Source: UBA6176 sp032119375
GTDB taxonomy: Bacteria; Verrucomicrobiota; Verrucomicrobiia; Limisphaerales; UBA9464
Direction: 5' to 3'
Length of the DNA stretch: 64,000 nucleotides
Assembly: GCA_964430505.1 (NCBI GenBank)
Contig: CAYSGH010000008.1
Span: 1 to 64,000 of the forward strand
This document shows positions 35,833-44,523 of this stretch, piece after piece (positions within the stretch are counted from its first letter, which is position 1; each line of letters begins with the position of its first letter). Below the pieces are notes generated by a model. It was not told the origin of the DNA and ran no database searches. It saw only the letters and a list, made by a program, of their open reading frames with translations. Made by a program: the position numbers and the translations under genes.

Positions 35833-36056
35833 CATCCTAGAAACGGCCGTTGGGCAGGCCGCGTGCCCTCACGCGGCGATGGCGATGCCGCATGCCCGGT
35901 GCGCCGGGTCAGGGGACCCGGCCTACAGCCGCGTCGAGCCCACCACGACCTCACTCGCAGGGTGAGCCCTTGGGTTCCTGCCCGTGAGCCCATCCTCCCG
36001 GATGGGAGGGCCCTTTCCTCGTCTTGAAATCCTCTTCGACTGCCGTTTCTAGGGTG
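35833..36056 (+). repeat. MITE-like element with terminal inverted repeats and internal hairpins
   Basis: CCTAGAAACGGC (35836-35847) and its exact reverse complement GCCGTTTCTAGG (36042-36053) bound a non-coding segment of about 220 bases. Counting three further outward bases plus one mismatch, 15 of 16 positions match. Inside are three perfect hairpins, each with a 4-base loop: an 8-base stem at 35858-35877 (GCCGCGTG, loop CCCT), an 8-base stem at 35903-35922 (GCCGGGTC, loop AGGG) and a 7-base stem at 35989-36006 (CCCATCC, loop TCCC). It lies between the convergent 3' ends of ispG and the LTD/CotH gene, so it may also serve as a terminator. No transposase is inside, which suggests a non-autonomous element. 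Confidence 0.65.
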
Positions 36057-36078
36057 AAATGCCACCGGTTCGTTTCGC

Positions 36079-39000
36079 CTACTCCACGACGACGCGGACG
36101 AAGCGTGCGTCGCCGGCGAACGGGACGGTGGCCCGAATGTCCCGTCGGGCCGGACGGGCGGGGATGCGCAGCCCCACCTCCCAGGTGGCGGCGTCGGGCG
36201 TCGGCGCGACCTGGAGGATGTAGGAACGTCCGCCCACGGCGACGAAGCTCACCGTCAGTTCCTGCATGCCCGTCGCCTCGTGGAGCAACGACAGCACGCT
36301 CGCCGGGTCGCGCGGGTCCGTCCCGGCGGCCCATTCGAGGCGATTGGACGCGCCGTCGCCGTCGAGGTCTGCCCACGCGTCCGACGCCACCGCCGGCGAC
36401 AACCCGTTGGCCACCTCCCAGTCGTCCGGCAAGCCGTCGCGGTCGGCATCGGCTCGGTTGGCCGCGCCGGGCGTGGGCAACGTGGGGAAGCGCACGACGG
36501 CGGGGGCGTCATCGGGGAACCGTCCCTCGCTGACGCCCGGGGCCGACGCGCCGAACGAGAGCCACTGCACGAGCGCGCCGTCCGGGGTGGCGAGGCCGAT
36601 GGACTCGCCCTTGGCGTCGAGCTTGAACGGCGCATGGCTGGCGGAGACGCCGGCCGTGCCGTCGGCCTGGACGAGGAGGTAGGCGTCGGGTCCCGTGCCG
36701 AGGAAGGTGTTGGGGGGCAGTCGATGCTTCGTGGGCTGGGTGAGGTTGTCGGTGAGGTGCCAGCCCGAGAGGTCCACAGGCAACGGGCCGGGGTTGTGCA
36801 GCTCGATCCAGTCGTCGCCGGAGGATGGGTTGGCCATCCATTCGTTGATGGAGACGGCGGCGGCGTTGCCGAGGGCGACGGCGTGGTTGGTCGTGCCGGG
36901 CGTGGGCTGGGACAGGGTCCATGGGCCGGAGCCATCGGGCACGCGGGCGAGGGCCAGGTTGCGGGGCAGGCCTCCGAAGGACACCGAGTCCAGGAGGGCC
37001 CGCGCGCGCGCGGCGGTGTCGAGGAGGTACAGGCGGTCGCCGTCGGCGTTCAGCCCGAAGGCGGCCGCCGGGCCGTTGGTGGCGGGGGATTCGCCGGAGG
37101 AGGGCGCGACGAGCTGGACGCGGACGAAGCCATGGCCGCCGACGAGGGTGCCGGTGGGGAAGACGAAGCGGCCGGGCTGACCGGGGTCGTCGGTGAGGGC
37201 GAGGCCGCCGATGTCGAGGGCGGTGGGGTTGGGGTTGTGGAGCTCGACCCAGTCCACGAGCGCGCCATTGGGCTCGGGGAAGGCGTCGTTGCGGGCGACA
37301 ACCTCGTTGAGGACGAGGGGTTGGATGCCGCTGGAGATGTTGGTGGAGGTGAGTTGCTGGAACAGGCGGAGGGCGAAGGTGAGGTCGCTGCTGGAGGCGT
37401 TCGCCTGGTGGACCTCGACGGCGAGGACGTTGTCGCCCGGGAGCAGCCACGTGGCGGGGACGTCCGTGGGGCCGTTGAACGTGGCCTTGGAGACGGTGGA
37501 CGCGGCGTAGTCGGAATAGGCGGGCGAAGTAGGGTTGAGGTTCTGACGATACAGCGGTTGGCCGTTGAGCCAGACGAGCGCGCCGTCGTCGATGAGGGTT
37601 TGGATGCGGAGGAGCGCGGCGGGGTTGGTGAGCGCGGGGGTGAAGTGGGTGCGGAAGTAATAGGCCGACTTGCCGAGGGTGAGCGCGGTGTTCTTGGGAA
37701 GGGTGAACGAGTCGGAGCCGACGTAGAACAAGGCGTTTCCGGCGGCCCATGCGGCGTCGTTGAAGGACGGGTTCATCCAGCCCGCAGGCGGCGCGCCCGC
37801 CTGGTAAAAGCGCCACGCCTGGTTGAACGGCACGACGTCCACGCTCGCGGTCACGACGTTGGTTTGGGAGCCGGACCCGCCGGGGTTGCCGGAGCCGGGC
37901 GTGGGCGTGCTCAGGAAGCGGAGGGTGGTGGAGCCGTTCGGCGAGCGACCCTGGGCGACGTCGTCGAACTGGGGCCCGTAGAAGACGGTGTCGATCACGG
38001 CGTCCGCCGTGGCGAGCTGCAACACGCCGTGGCCCGCGTCGAGCTTGAAGCCCAGGTGGTCCGGCCCGGCGGCCGCGTCGCCGTCGGCGACCCACGCGAG
38101 GTAGCCCCGCGCCTCCACGAAGCCCCGGGCCGCCAACGCGTGGCGGCGCGGCAACCCGATGGGATTGTCCGTCAGGAACAACCCGTCCGTCGGCACGGGG
38201 AGGTCGCCCGTGTTGTGGACCTCGACGAAGTCCGCCGAGAACTGCGCGGCGGATGCGGCGAGCCATTCGTTGATCCGGAGGCCCTCGGGAGTCCCCGTGG
38301 GGACGGGTTGGTTCGGGCGTCCCAACGTGGGCTCGCACAACGCCCAGGAACCATCCTCCCGGCGTCCCAGCGACCGGTCGGCCAACTGCGGCCCGAACGT
38401 CACGCCGTCCAGGACCGCGCCGTTGCGGTCGATCAACCACAGCCCGTCGCCCGCCGCGTCGAGGCCGAAGGGGATGTTCGTGGCGGACGCGGGCAGGTCG
38501 CCGTCGGCCGTGAGCACGAGGCGTGCGCCGGCCGCGAGGATGGTCCCGGGCGCGAAGCGAAACGCCGGGGGTTGGTTCGAGCGCGACGCGAACCCGACGC
38601 CGCCGAGGTCGCGCGCGGCGGCCGAGTCGTTGAACAGCTCGACCGCGTCGGCGAACGCGCCCGGGCCGGTGGCGATGGAATGGTTGCGGGCGAGGACCTC
38701 GTGGATGAGGAGGCGGCCGCCGGTGGCCTCGACGCTCCATGGGGCGGTGCGGGTGACGCGTGCGTCGTCGCCGAGGCGCGGGTCGTCCTGGGCGAGCCCG
38801 GCATCGTTGAGGCCCACGACGGCGAGCTGGTGGACGCCTTCTGCAAGTTGGGTCAACACGAGCGGCATGGACGAGGGCGTCCATTCGGACCATGGGCCAT
38901 CATCGAGGCTCCAACGGTACTGGATGATGCCCGCACCGCCGGGCCATGCGGCGGCGGGGAGGTCGTTGGTGGCAAACGGCCCGACCCGCAACGTCAGGTC

Positions 39001-42000
39001 GGACGACCGATGAAGGCCCTGGGGCAACCCGTCGATGCGCGCGCCCAGCGGGGCATCGAACCCGGCCAGGCCGGCTCCCGGCGACGACGGGGCCTGCCGG
39101 AGCCAGGCCCGCAGGACCTGCGCGGACTCGAAGTCGTCGAAGAACGTCTCGGCGAGCCCGGGCACGTGGACGAAGATGGGCCGTGCGACGCGATTGGATT
39201 CGCCGGGGCCGTTCCATGGGGCGGGGAGGAGGTTGCGGCGGAGGGTGACGGTGCTCGATGCGGGGTTGAGGTTGCGCGCGAGGGCCTCGGCGTCGGCGAT
39301 GAGATTGTCCTCGAGAAGGAGGCCCTTGGCGGCCGTGGTGCCGTCGTCGGCGAGGTTGAACACGGCGGACTCGGAGTCGAGGCCGCCCCCGCGGGTGATG
39401 CGGACGACGGTGTTGCGCAGGACGGCGTAGAAGTTGCCCTGCTTGGCGGTGACGGCCTGGTCGCAGTCGTAGAAGAGGTTGCCCACGATGGTGACCTCAG
39501 AGGTCTGCCCGGCGTTGCTGCCGCCGGAGACGGCGCTCGCGGAGTCGGGCGACCCATTGCGGTGAACATGGAGGAAGAGGTTGCCCTCGATCCATGCATC
39601 GGTGCCGTCGAGGTCGAGCTGGTCGTCGCCGGAGCCGGCGAAGACGTTGTGGAGGACCTGGAGGATGGGTTGGCCGGGTCGGTTGCCGCCGGTGAAGTCG
39701 AAGGCGTCGTTGTAGCCCTTGGGCGCGCCCACGAAGCAGTGCCGCAGGATGCCCACGCCGCCCGCCTTGATGCCGTCGGCGCCGTGCAACGGCTCGAACT
39801 CGGCCGTCGGATGCGGGAAGTGACAATGGCTGACGACGAAGGAGGAGGCGTCGAGCGAGAGGTACTGCTTGCTGGTGTTGCCGAAGGCGACGTGGTCGAG
39901 GACGAGCGTCCCGGCGTTCGAGTGGAAGGCGGGGGAGCCGTTGCCGTCGATCCAGGCATGGACGAGGCGCGTCTCGGGCGAGCCAGGGCCGCCGTTGAGG
40001 GTGATGCCGCCCCAGTTGGACGCGTTGGGTTCCTTGATGAAGGCGACGGGCTCCGAGGCCGTGCCCTCGGCGAGGAGACGGCCGCCGTTTTGGATGGTGA
40101 GGTTGGCCCCGGCCGCGAGTTGGACCGTGACGCCGGGCTCGACGACGAGCGTGGCCCCGGCGGCGACGGTGACGGAGGCAGTGACATGCCACGGGCTGCC
40201 GGCGCGGGTCCAATGCGTGGTGGTGGCGATGGTGCCGCCCGTGGTGGTGCCGGCCGACGCCGTGGAGAGGACGGGGACGACGAGCCGGGCGGTCTCGCGG
40301 CCCGACGCGTCGAGGGATTGGACGAGGACGCGGTTGAGGCCGGGCCGAAGCGCCACGGCGGCGTTGGTCCAGGACGCGTCCCATGCGGACCAAGCTGCGG
40401 GCGTGCCATTGACGAGGACGGACCGCGTGGTGGCGGCATGGGCGTGGCCATGGAGGGCGATGGCGGCGGCGCTGGTTTGGTAGGTGCCGTTGGCGAACGT
40501 GGACGCGGCGTTGGTGGCGGAGAGGGTCACGGGGATCTGCGCGAGGACCCCCGCGAGCCGCGCGGCGGCAAAGTCCTTGAACCTTTGGCGAACGGTGGCG
40601 TCCGCGAGGTCGCCCAGGACCTCGTCCACGAGCGGGTTGAACCGCGCGGGCGCGAAGTCGGAGCGGGCGAGGTCGAGCAGCATCGCGTGGTAGGCGGGCG
40701 CGAACTCCGGGTGCTGGATGAAGCGGGCGACCTGCGGGTTGGCGGCCATGCGGAAGAGCCCGGCGTTGGGGTCGAAGGACGTGTCACCCAGCCCGAGGAT
40801 GGTGTCGAGGTCGTAGGGGATGACGATGGCGCGGGGGTCGTTGCGCCCGAAGTAGAGCTGGTAATCGTCGCCCTGGCCGGTGCCGTTGTTGCCGTTGCCG
40901 AGGTTGGTCTCGCGGTTGTCCACGAGGGTTTCGAGGGCGAAGTAGCGCAGCCATGCGTCCACGTGGAGCGTGCGGCGGACGGCGTCGGCGAAGGACGCGT
41001 CGGGCTCGGTGTCGAGGACGCGGCAGAGGTTCACGAGGTCGGACCACTGGTCCTGGGCGGTGTTGGACTGCTTGAAGTAGTTCTGGCGGTAGGGGGCGGC
41101 GTTGGTGCCGAGGTAGGCGAGGTCGGCCCCGTTGCCGGTGAGGCGGATGCCGCGGTAGAGGTTGCCGGAGGCGTCGGCGGGGAAGGCGCGCGCGGCGAAC
41201 TCGGAGTTGATGACCTCGTTGGCGACGTAGAAGCCGAAGCTGGGCGAGCCCGGGGCGTGGAGGTCGCGGTTGTTGACGCGGAGGTGGACGGCGCGGGAGT
41301 CGGCGGCGGCGAGCCCGGCGCGTTGATACAGGGCGCTGCCGAGGAGCTGGGCGGGGGTGTACTGGCTGTTGAGGTTGAGGGCGGACGCCTGCTTCCAGAG
41401 GTCGTCGTTGCGCAGGTGCAGGCGGAGGCCCTGGGGAAGCTTGGTCCGCGAGCCATTGCCCCGGTTGCGCACCCCCACGAGGTAGCGGAGCTCGGCCCCG
41501 GTCCCATCCACGGAGACAAACGTGGCGTTGAACTGGGCATGGCTGCGCGTCTGGTCGTTGAAGGGCGCGGGCTGCGGGAAGGGCGCGGCCGGGGAGTTGC
41601 GGTTGATGGATTCCAACTCGGCGCGGTCGGCGGCCAGCAGCACGAGGCGGTAACGGGGCAGCTCGCCCGGGCGCGGCAGCGCGGCCTGCTGGCCGTCGTC
41701 CACCTGGTACAAGGCGTTGAGCGCCTGGCGCGGCACACCGTCGTCGAGCGCCGGCGCCGGCCAGGTGCGTGACTGGCCGGAGGGATCCGTGGCCGCGACG
41801 TAGAACTCCACCACCGCGTTGTGGGCCTGGGGCGGGACCGTGCCCCCCACGATCCCGTCGCCCGGCGCGCCGTCCCCGTGCAGGCCGTCGTCGAACATGG
41901 GCACCGTGCCGAAGGCGGCGGCCCCATCCACGCGCCAGTGCAAGGTGGCGAGGATGTTGGTGGAAGGCGCCTCGTCCACGACGACGGCGTTCACCACGAC

Positions 42001-42693
42001 GGGCTCGGACGAGCGCGGCACGAGGGGCCGATGCCGGACGTCGGCGAGGATGGGCGGGAGGTTGGTGGTGGCGGTGGAGTTGGCGCGCCCGGGCGTTCCG
42101 CCGTCCACCGTGCTGGGGGACCAGTTGCGCCCGTGTCCGTTGGGCAACGCCACCTGGCGCAGCTCCAGCGACCGCCCGCCGCCATCCGCCGCCGATGTCC
42201 ATGTCCACCCTCGATGCCCGTAGTCCACCACGTCCCGGACGCGTTCCGCCCATTCGCCGTCGTCGGCGTAGCGGACGGAGTCGGCCGCCTTCCCGGCGGC
42301 ATCGACGAGGCGCAGTTGCTGGCCGGAGTTGGAAAGGATGCCGTCCCAGCCGCCGACGACGTTGGTGACGCCCGGGTGAAGGGCCTGGAAGGAGGGCAGG
42401 TCGGCCGCGACGACGAGGAAGCCGCCCGGTGCGAGGACCGTGCCGGGCGGGAAGGTGAAGCGGACGCCCTCGGTGAAGCGCCAGCCGGAAAGGTCGATGG
42501 CTTGCGCGCCGGTGTTGGCCAGCTCCACCCATTCCTCCCGATCCAGCTCGGTGGGCGGGTGATAGAACAGCTCGTGGATGCGGACGTCGCCGCCCAGGAG
42601 GGAGCGGGCGAGGACCAGGGAGGCGGCGACGGCCCACGGGGTCCCCAAACGGGGGCGGTGGTCTATTGCGGACGCGGGATGCAGGCAAGGCAC
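36079..42693 (-). CDS. Giant secreted lamin-tail / CotH / beta-helix protein
   Basis: A 2204-residue exoprotein with an N-terminal export signal (about 15-35). A lamin-tail domain follows (about 36-150: IHELFYHPP, WVELANTG, IDLSGW). A CotH kinase-like domain spans about 345-715, with IPYDLDTILGLGD as its metal-site motif. A right-handed beta-helix region lies at about 817-1165 (VEPGVTVQLAAGA, NWGGITLNGG, and repeated HNVFAGSGDD-type turns). Four more lamin-tail domains start near 1329, 1471, 1797 and 1947 (INEWLAAS, NEVVARNDA, INEWMANPSSGDDWIELHN). A calcium-binding type-3 repeat (DADRDGLPDDWE) lies near 2078, before a C-terminal beta-sandwich. CotH proteins in spores are protein kinases, but activity here is unproven. 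It is transcribed away from the serine hydrolase. Confidence 0.9.
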   Translation of the reverse strand: MPCLHPASAIDHRPRLGTPWAVAASLVLARSLLGGDVRIHELFYHPPTELDREEWVELANTGAQAIDLSGWRFTEGVRFTFPPGTVLAPGGFLVVAADLPSFQALHPGVTNVVGGWDGILSNSGQQLRLVDAAGKAADSVRYADDGEWAERVRDVVDYGHRGWTWTSAADGGGRSLELRQVALPNGHGRNWSPSTVDGGTPGRANSTATTNLPPILADVRHRPLVPRSSEPVVVNAVVVDEAPSTNILATLHWRVDGAAAFGTVPMFDDGLHGDGAPGDGIVGGTVPPQAHNAVVEFYVAATDPSGQSRTWPAPALDDGVPRQALNALYQVDDGQQAALPRPGELPRYRLVLLAADRAELESINRNSPAAPFPQPAPFNDQTRSHAQFNATFVSVDGTGAELRYLVGVRNRGNGSRTKLPQGLRLHLRNDDLWKQASALNLNSQYTPAQLLGSALYQRAGLAAADSRAVHLRVNNRDLHAPGSPSFGFYVANEVINSEFAARAFPADASGNLYRGIRLTGNGADLAYLGTNAAPYRQNYFKQSNTAQDQWSDLVNLCRVLDTEPDASFADAVRRTLHVDAWLRYFALETLVDNRETNLGNGNNGTGQGDDYQLYFGRNDPRAIVIPYDLDTILGLGDTSFDPNAGLFRMAANPQVARFIQHPEFAPAYHAMLLDLARSDFAPARFNPLVDEVLGDLADATVRQRFKDFAAARLAGVLAQIPVTLSATNAASTFANGTYQTSAAAIALHGHAHAATTRSVLVNGTPAAWSAWDASWTNAAVALRPGLNRVLVQSLDASGRETARLVVPVLSTASAGTTTGGTIATTTHWTRAGSPWHVTASVTVAAGATLVVEPGVTVQLAAGANLTIQNGGRLLAEGTASEPVAFIKEPNASNWGGITLNGGPGSPETRLVHAWIDGNGSPAFHSNAGTLVLDHVAFGNTSKQYLSLDASSFVVSHCHFPHPTAEFEPLHGADGIKAGGVGILRHCFVGAPKGYNDAFDFTGGNRPGQPILQVLHNVFAGSGDDQLDLDGTDAWIEGNLFLHVHRNGSPDSASAVSGGSNAGQTSEVTIVGNLFYDCDQAVTAKQGNFYAVLRNTVVRITRGGGLDSESAVFNLADDGTTAAKGLLLEDNLIADAEALARNLNPASSTVTLRRNLLPAPWNGPGESNRVARPIFVHVPGLAETFFDDFESAQVLRAWLRQAPSSPGAGLAGFDAPLGARIDGLPQGLHRSSDLTLRVGPFATNDLPAAAWPGGAGIIQYRWSLDDGPWSEWTPSSMPLVLTQLAEGVHQLAVVGLNDAGLAQDDPRLGDDARVTRTAPWSVEATGGRLLIHEVLARNHSIATGPGAFADAVELFNDSAAARDLGGVGFASRSNQPPAFRFAPGTILAAGARLVLTADGDLPASATNIPFGLDAAGDGLWLIDRNGAVLDGVTFGPQLADRSLGRREDGSWALCEPTLGRPNQPVPTGTPEGLRINEWLAASAAQFSADFVEVHNTGDLPVPTDGLFLTDNPIGLPRRHALAARGFVEARGYLAWVADGDAAAGPDHLGFKLDAGHGVLQLATADAVIDTVFYGPQFDDVAQGRSPNGSTTLRFLSTPTPGSGNPGGSGSQTNVVTASVDVVPFNQAWRFYQAGAPPAGWMNPSFNDAAWAAGNALFYVGSDSFTLPKNTALTLGKSAYYFRTHFTPALTNPAALLRIQTLIDDGALVWLNGQPLYRQNLNPTSPAYSDYAASTVSKATFNGPTDVPATWLLPGDNVLAVEVHQANASSSDLTFALRLFQQLTSTNISSGIQPLVLNEVVARNDAFPEPNGALVDWVELHNPNPTALDIGGLALTDDPGQPGRFVFPTGTLVGGHGFVRVQLVAPSSGESPATNGPAAAFGLNADGDRLYLLDTAARARALLDSVSFGGLPRNLALARVPDGSGPWTLSQPTPGTTNHAVALGNAAAVSINEWMANPSSGDDWIELHNPGPLPVDLSGWHLTDNLTQPTKHRLPPNTFLGTGPDAYLLVQADGTAGVSASHAPFKLDAKGESIGLATPDGALVQWLSFGASAPGVSEGRFPDDAPAVVRFPTLPTPGAANRADADRDGLPDDWEVANGLSPAVASDAWADLDGDGASNRLEWAAGTDPRDPASVLSLLHEATGMQELTVSFVAVGGRSYILQVAPTPDAATWEVGLRIPARPARRDIRATVPFAGDARFVRVVVE

Positions 42694-42728
42694 GCATCGG
42701 ATGGAAGCATGTTTGCTGCCATGGGCCG

Positions 42729-42768
42729 AGCGGGGCGGGGAGCGGGGAGCGGGGAGCGGGGAGCGGGG
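42729..42768 (+). repeat. Short G-rich tandem repeat between divergent genes
   Basis: Four perfect copies of the 7-mer AGCGGGG (42741-42768) follow a degenerate copy at 42729. The five evenly spaced GGGG runs could fold into a G-quadruplex. A 14-base palindrome-like motif (CCGGCT-TC-AGCCGG) follows nearby. The region lies upstream of both the LTD/CotH gene and the serine hydrolase. No clear promoter was recognised in this 244-base gap. Confidence 0.6.
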
Positions 42769-42937
42769 TCACACGGAGTCCCGGCTTCAGCCGGAGCCGC
42801 CGTCGCCATGTCAAGCGCGCGTGGAGTCCTCCGGTGCTTCGTGCCTGCGAACGCATCGCCCCTCGCCTCCCGCCCCTCGCCTCCCATCCACCGGCCGTTC
42901 CTTGGCAACGGGCGAGGGTTCGGGGCAGGGTTGGCCC

Positions 42938-44461
42938 ATGCCCTCTGTTTCGCGTCGAGCGGTCTTGGCTGGGTTGATGGCGGCCCCGTTGGCACGTGCC
43001 GTGGGGTGGACGTCGTCGTCCCCGCTGGCCTCGCAGGCGTTGCCACGCGCCACGCCCGAGAGCCAAGGGGTGTCGTCGGCCGGGATCCTGTCGCTTGTGG
43101 AGGCGTTGGACCGCATGGAGCACGTCCATGGGTTGGTGGTGCTGCGGCATGGGGCGGTGATTGCGGAGGGGTGGTGGTCGCCCTACGAGGCCGGGACGCC
43201 GCATGAGCTGTATTCGTTGAGCAAGAGCTTCACCGCGACGGCGGTGGGGTTGGCGGTGGCGGAGGGGAAGGTGGCGGTGGACGACCCGGTATTGCGGCAC
43301 CTGGGGGACCATGCCCCGGAGGAGCCCTCGGCGAACCTGAAGGCGATGCGGGTGCGGGACTTGCTGTGCATGGCCACGGGGCACCAGGCGGAGCCGCCGG
43401 TGACGCCGGACGTCATCTCGGCGCGGTCGTTCCTGGCGGCCCCGGTGCCCTTCAAGCCGGGAACGCACTTCCTGTACAACACGCCGGCCACGTTCATGCA
43501 GTCGGCCATCGTGCAGAAGGTGACGGGCAAGACGGTGCATGAGTACCTGCGGCCGCGTTTGCTGGGGCCGTTGGGCATCGAGGGCTCGACGTGGGATGCC
43601 AACCCGGAGGGCATCAGCCTGGGCGGCTATGGCCTGCGCCTGCGCACGGAAGACGTGGCGCGGTTCGGGCAGATGCTGTTGAGGAAGGGACGGTCGCCCC
43701 GGGGCAAGGCGTTGCTGCCGGCCGCATGGGTGGAGGCGGCGAGCGCGCGCCAGGTGTCCAACGGCAGCAACCCAAGCAGCGACTGGGAGCAGGGCTACGG
43801 CTACCAGTTTTGGCGATGCCGCCATGGGGCCTACCGGGGCGACGGGGCGTTTGGCCAGTTCTGCATCGTGATGCCGTCGCGGGACATGGTGGTGGCGGTG
43901 ACGTCGGGCCTGGGGGACATGCAGGCGGTGCTGGACCGGGTGTGGGAGAACGTGTTGCCCGCCGTGGGGGGAGCCTCGCGGCGGAAGGTTCGGCACGCGT
44001 TGGAGGACCGGTTGCATGGGCTGGCGCTCAAGACGGTCGCGGGAAGCGGCGCGACGGGTGGCGCCAAGGGTGCGTTGGGCCGGGTGTTTCGGCTGGCCCC
44101 AAACGCGGCGGGGTGGGAGTCGGTCCGGTTGGAGGAACGGGCCGGGGGCGGATGGGAGGTGGCGTGGAGGGTGGGCGGCCGCGAGACGCGGATGCCGTGT
44201 GGGCATGGGCGGTGGTTGAGGTCGGAAGGGGTCTTGGGGTTGTCGCCTCGGGGCGGCCTGGGGCCGTTGGGGAAGGAGCCGTTGGCAGCGAGCGCGGCGT
44301 GGACGACGGAGGACACGCTGTCGGTGACCGTGCACGTGTGCAGCACGCCCTTCCGAGCGAACTTGGCGCTGACATTCCGGGCCGATGGGGTCCAGGTGGA
44401 GGCGAGGACGCCGCTGGGGTTTGGCTCGACCCAGCCGGTGACCCTGCGGTCCGCAGCATGA
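42938..44461 (+). CDS. Tat-exported serine hydrolase (beta-lactamase / PBP-related)
   Basis: A 507-residue protein. The N-terminus MPSVSRRAVLAGLMAAPLAR carries a twin-arginine motif (SRRAVL), so export in folded form is likely. The catalytic domain (about 45-345) shows the SxxK motif in YSLSKSF and FLYNTPATFM in place of YxN. A late HGAYRGDGAFGQFCIVMP fits the third conserved box. These are features of the beta-lactamase-related serine hydrolase family (PF00144). The C-terminal 150 residues form an extra domain typical of longer family members. The substrate is unknown; this family includes esterases and D-peptidases. The TGA overlaps an in-frame ATG (44458) of the next gene. Confidence 0.88.
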   Translation: MPSVSRRAVLAGLMAAPLARAVGWTSSSPLASQALPRATPESQGVSSAGILSLVEALDRMEHVHGLVVLRHGAVIAEGWWSPYEAGTPHELYSLSKSFTATAVGLAVAEGKVAVDDPVLRHLGDHAPEEPSANLKAMRVRDLLCMATGHQAEPPVTPDVISARSFLAAPVPFKPGTHFLYNTPATFMQSAIVQKVTGKTVHEYLRPRLLGPLGIEGSTWDANPEGISLGGYGLRLRTEDVARFGQMLLRKGRSPRGKALLPAAWVEAASARQVSNGSNPSSDWEQGYGYQFWRCRHGAYRGDGAFGQFCIVMPSRDMVVAVTSGLGDMQAVLDRVWENVLPAVGGASRRKVRHALEDRLHGLALKTVAGSGATGGAKGALGRVFRLAPNAAGWESVRLEERAGGGWEVAWRVGGRETRMPCGHGRWLRSEGVLGLSPRGGLGPLGKEPLAASAAWTTEDTLSVTVHVCSTPFRANLALTFRADGVQVEARTPLGFGSTQPVTLRSAA

Positions 44462-44523
44462 CGGGCGGGGCCGGGAACAACGGGGGGAACGGAAGGGACG
44501 GGCGGGTGGGTTGGGAAGACGAA

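Noticed and set aside
35359..35835. Minus-strand frame of 158 codons with a short HEASQ-like repeat next to ispG
   Set aside because: It overlaps the end of ispG, has no start signal or homologous motif, and the repeat is explained by the 21-base imperfect direct repeat in the DNA.
36280..41772. An 1830-codon open frame on the plus strand opposite the LTD/CotH gene
   Set aside because: The composition is almost entirely Gly, Val, Glu, Asp and Arg with no domain; it mirrors the codon use of the real minus-strand gene.
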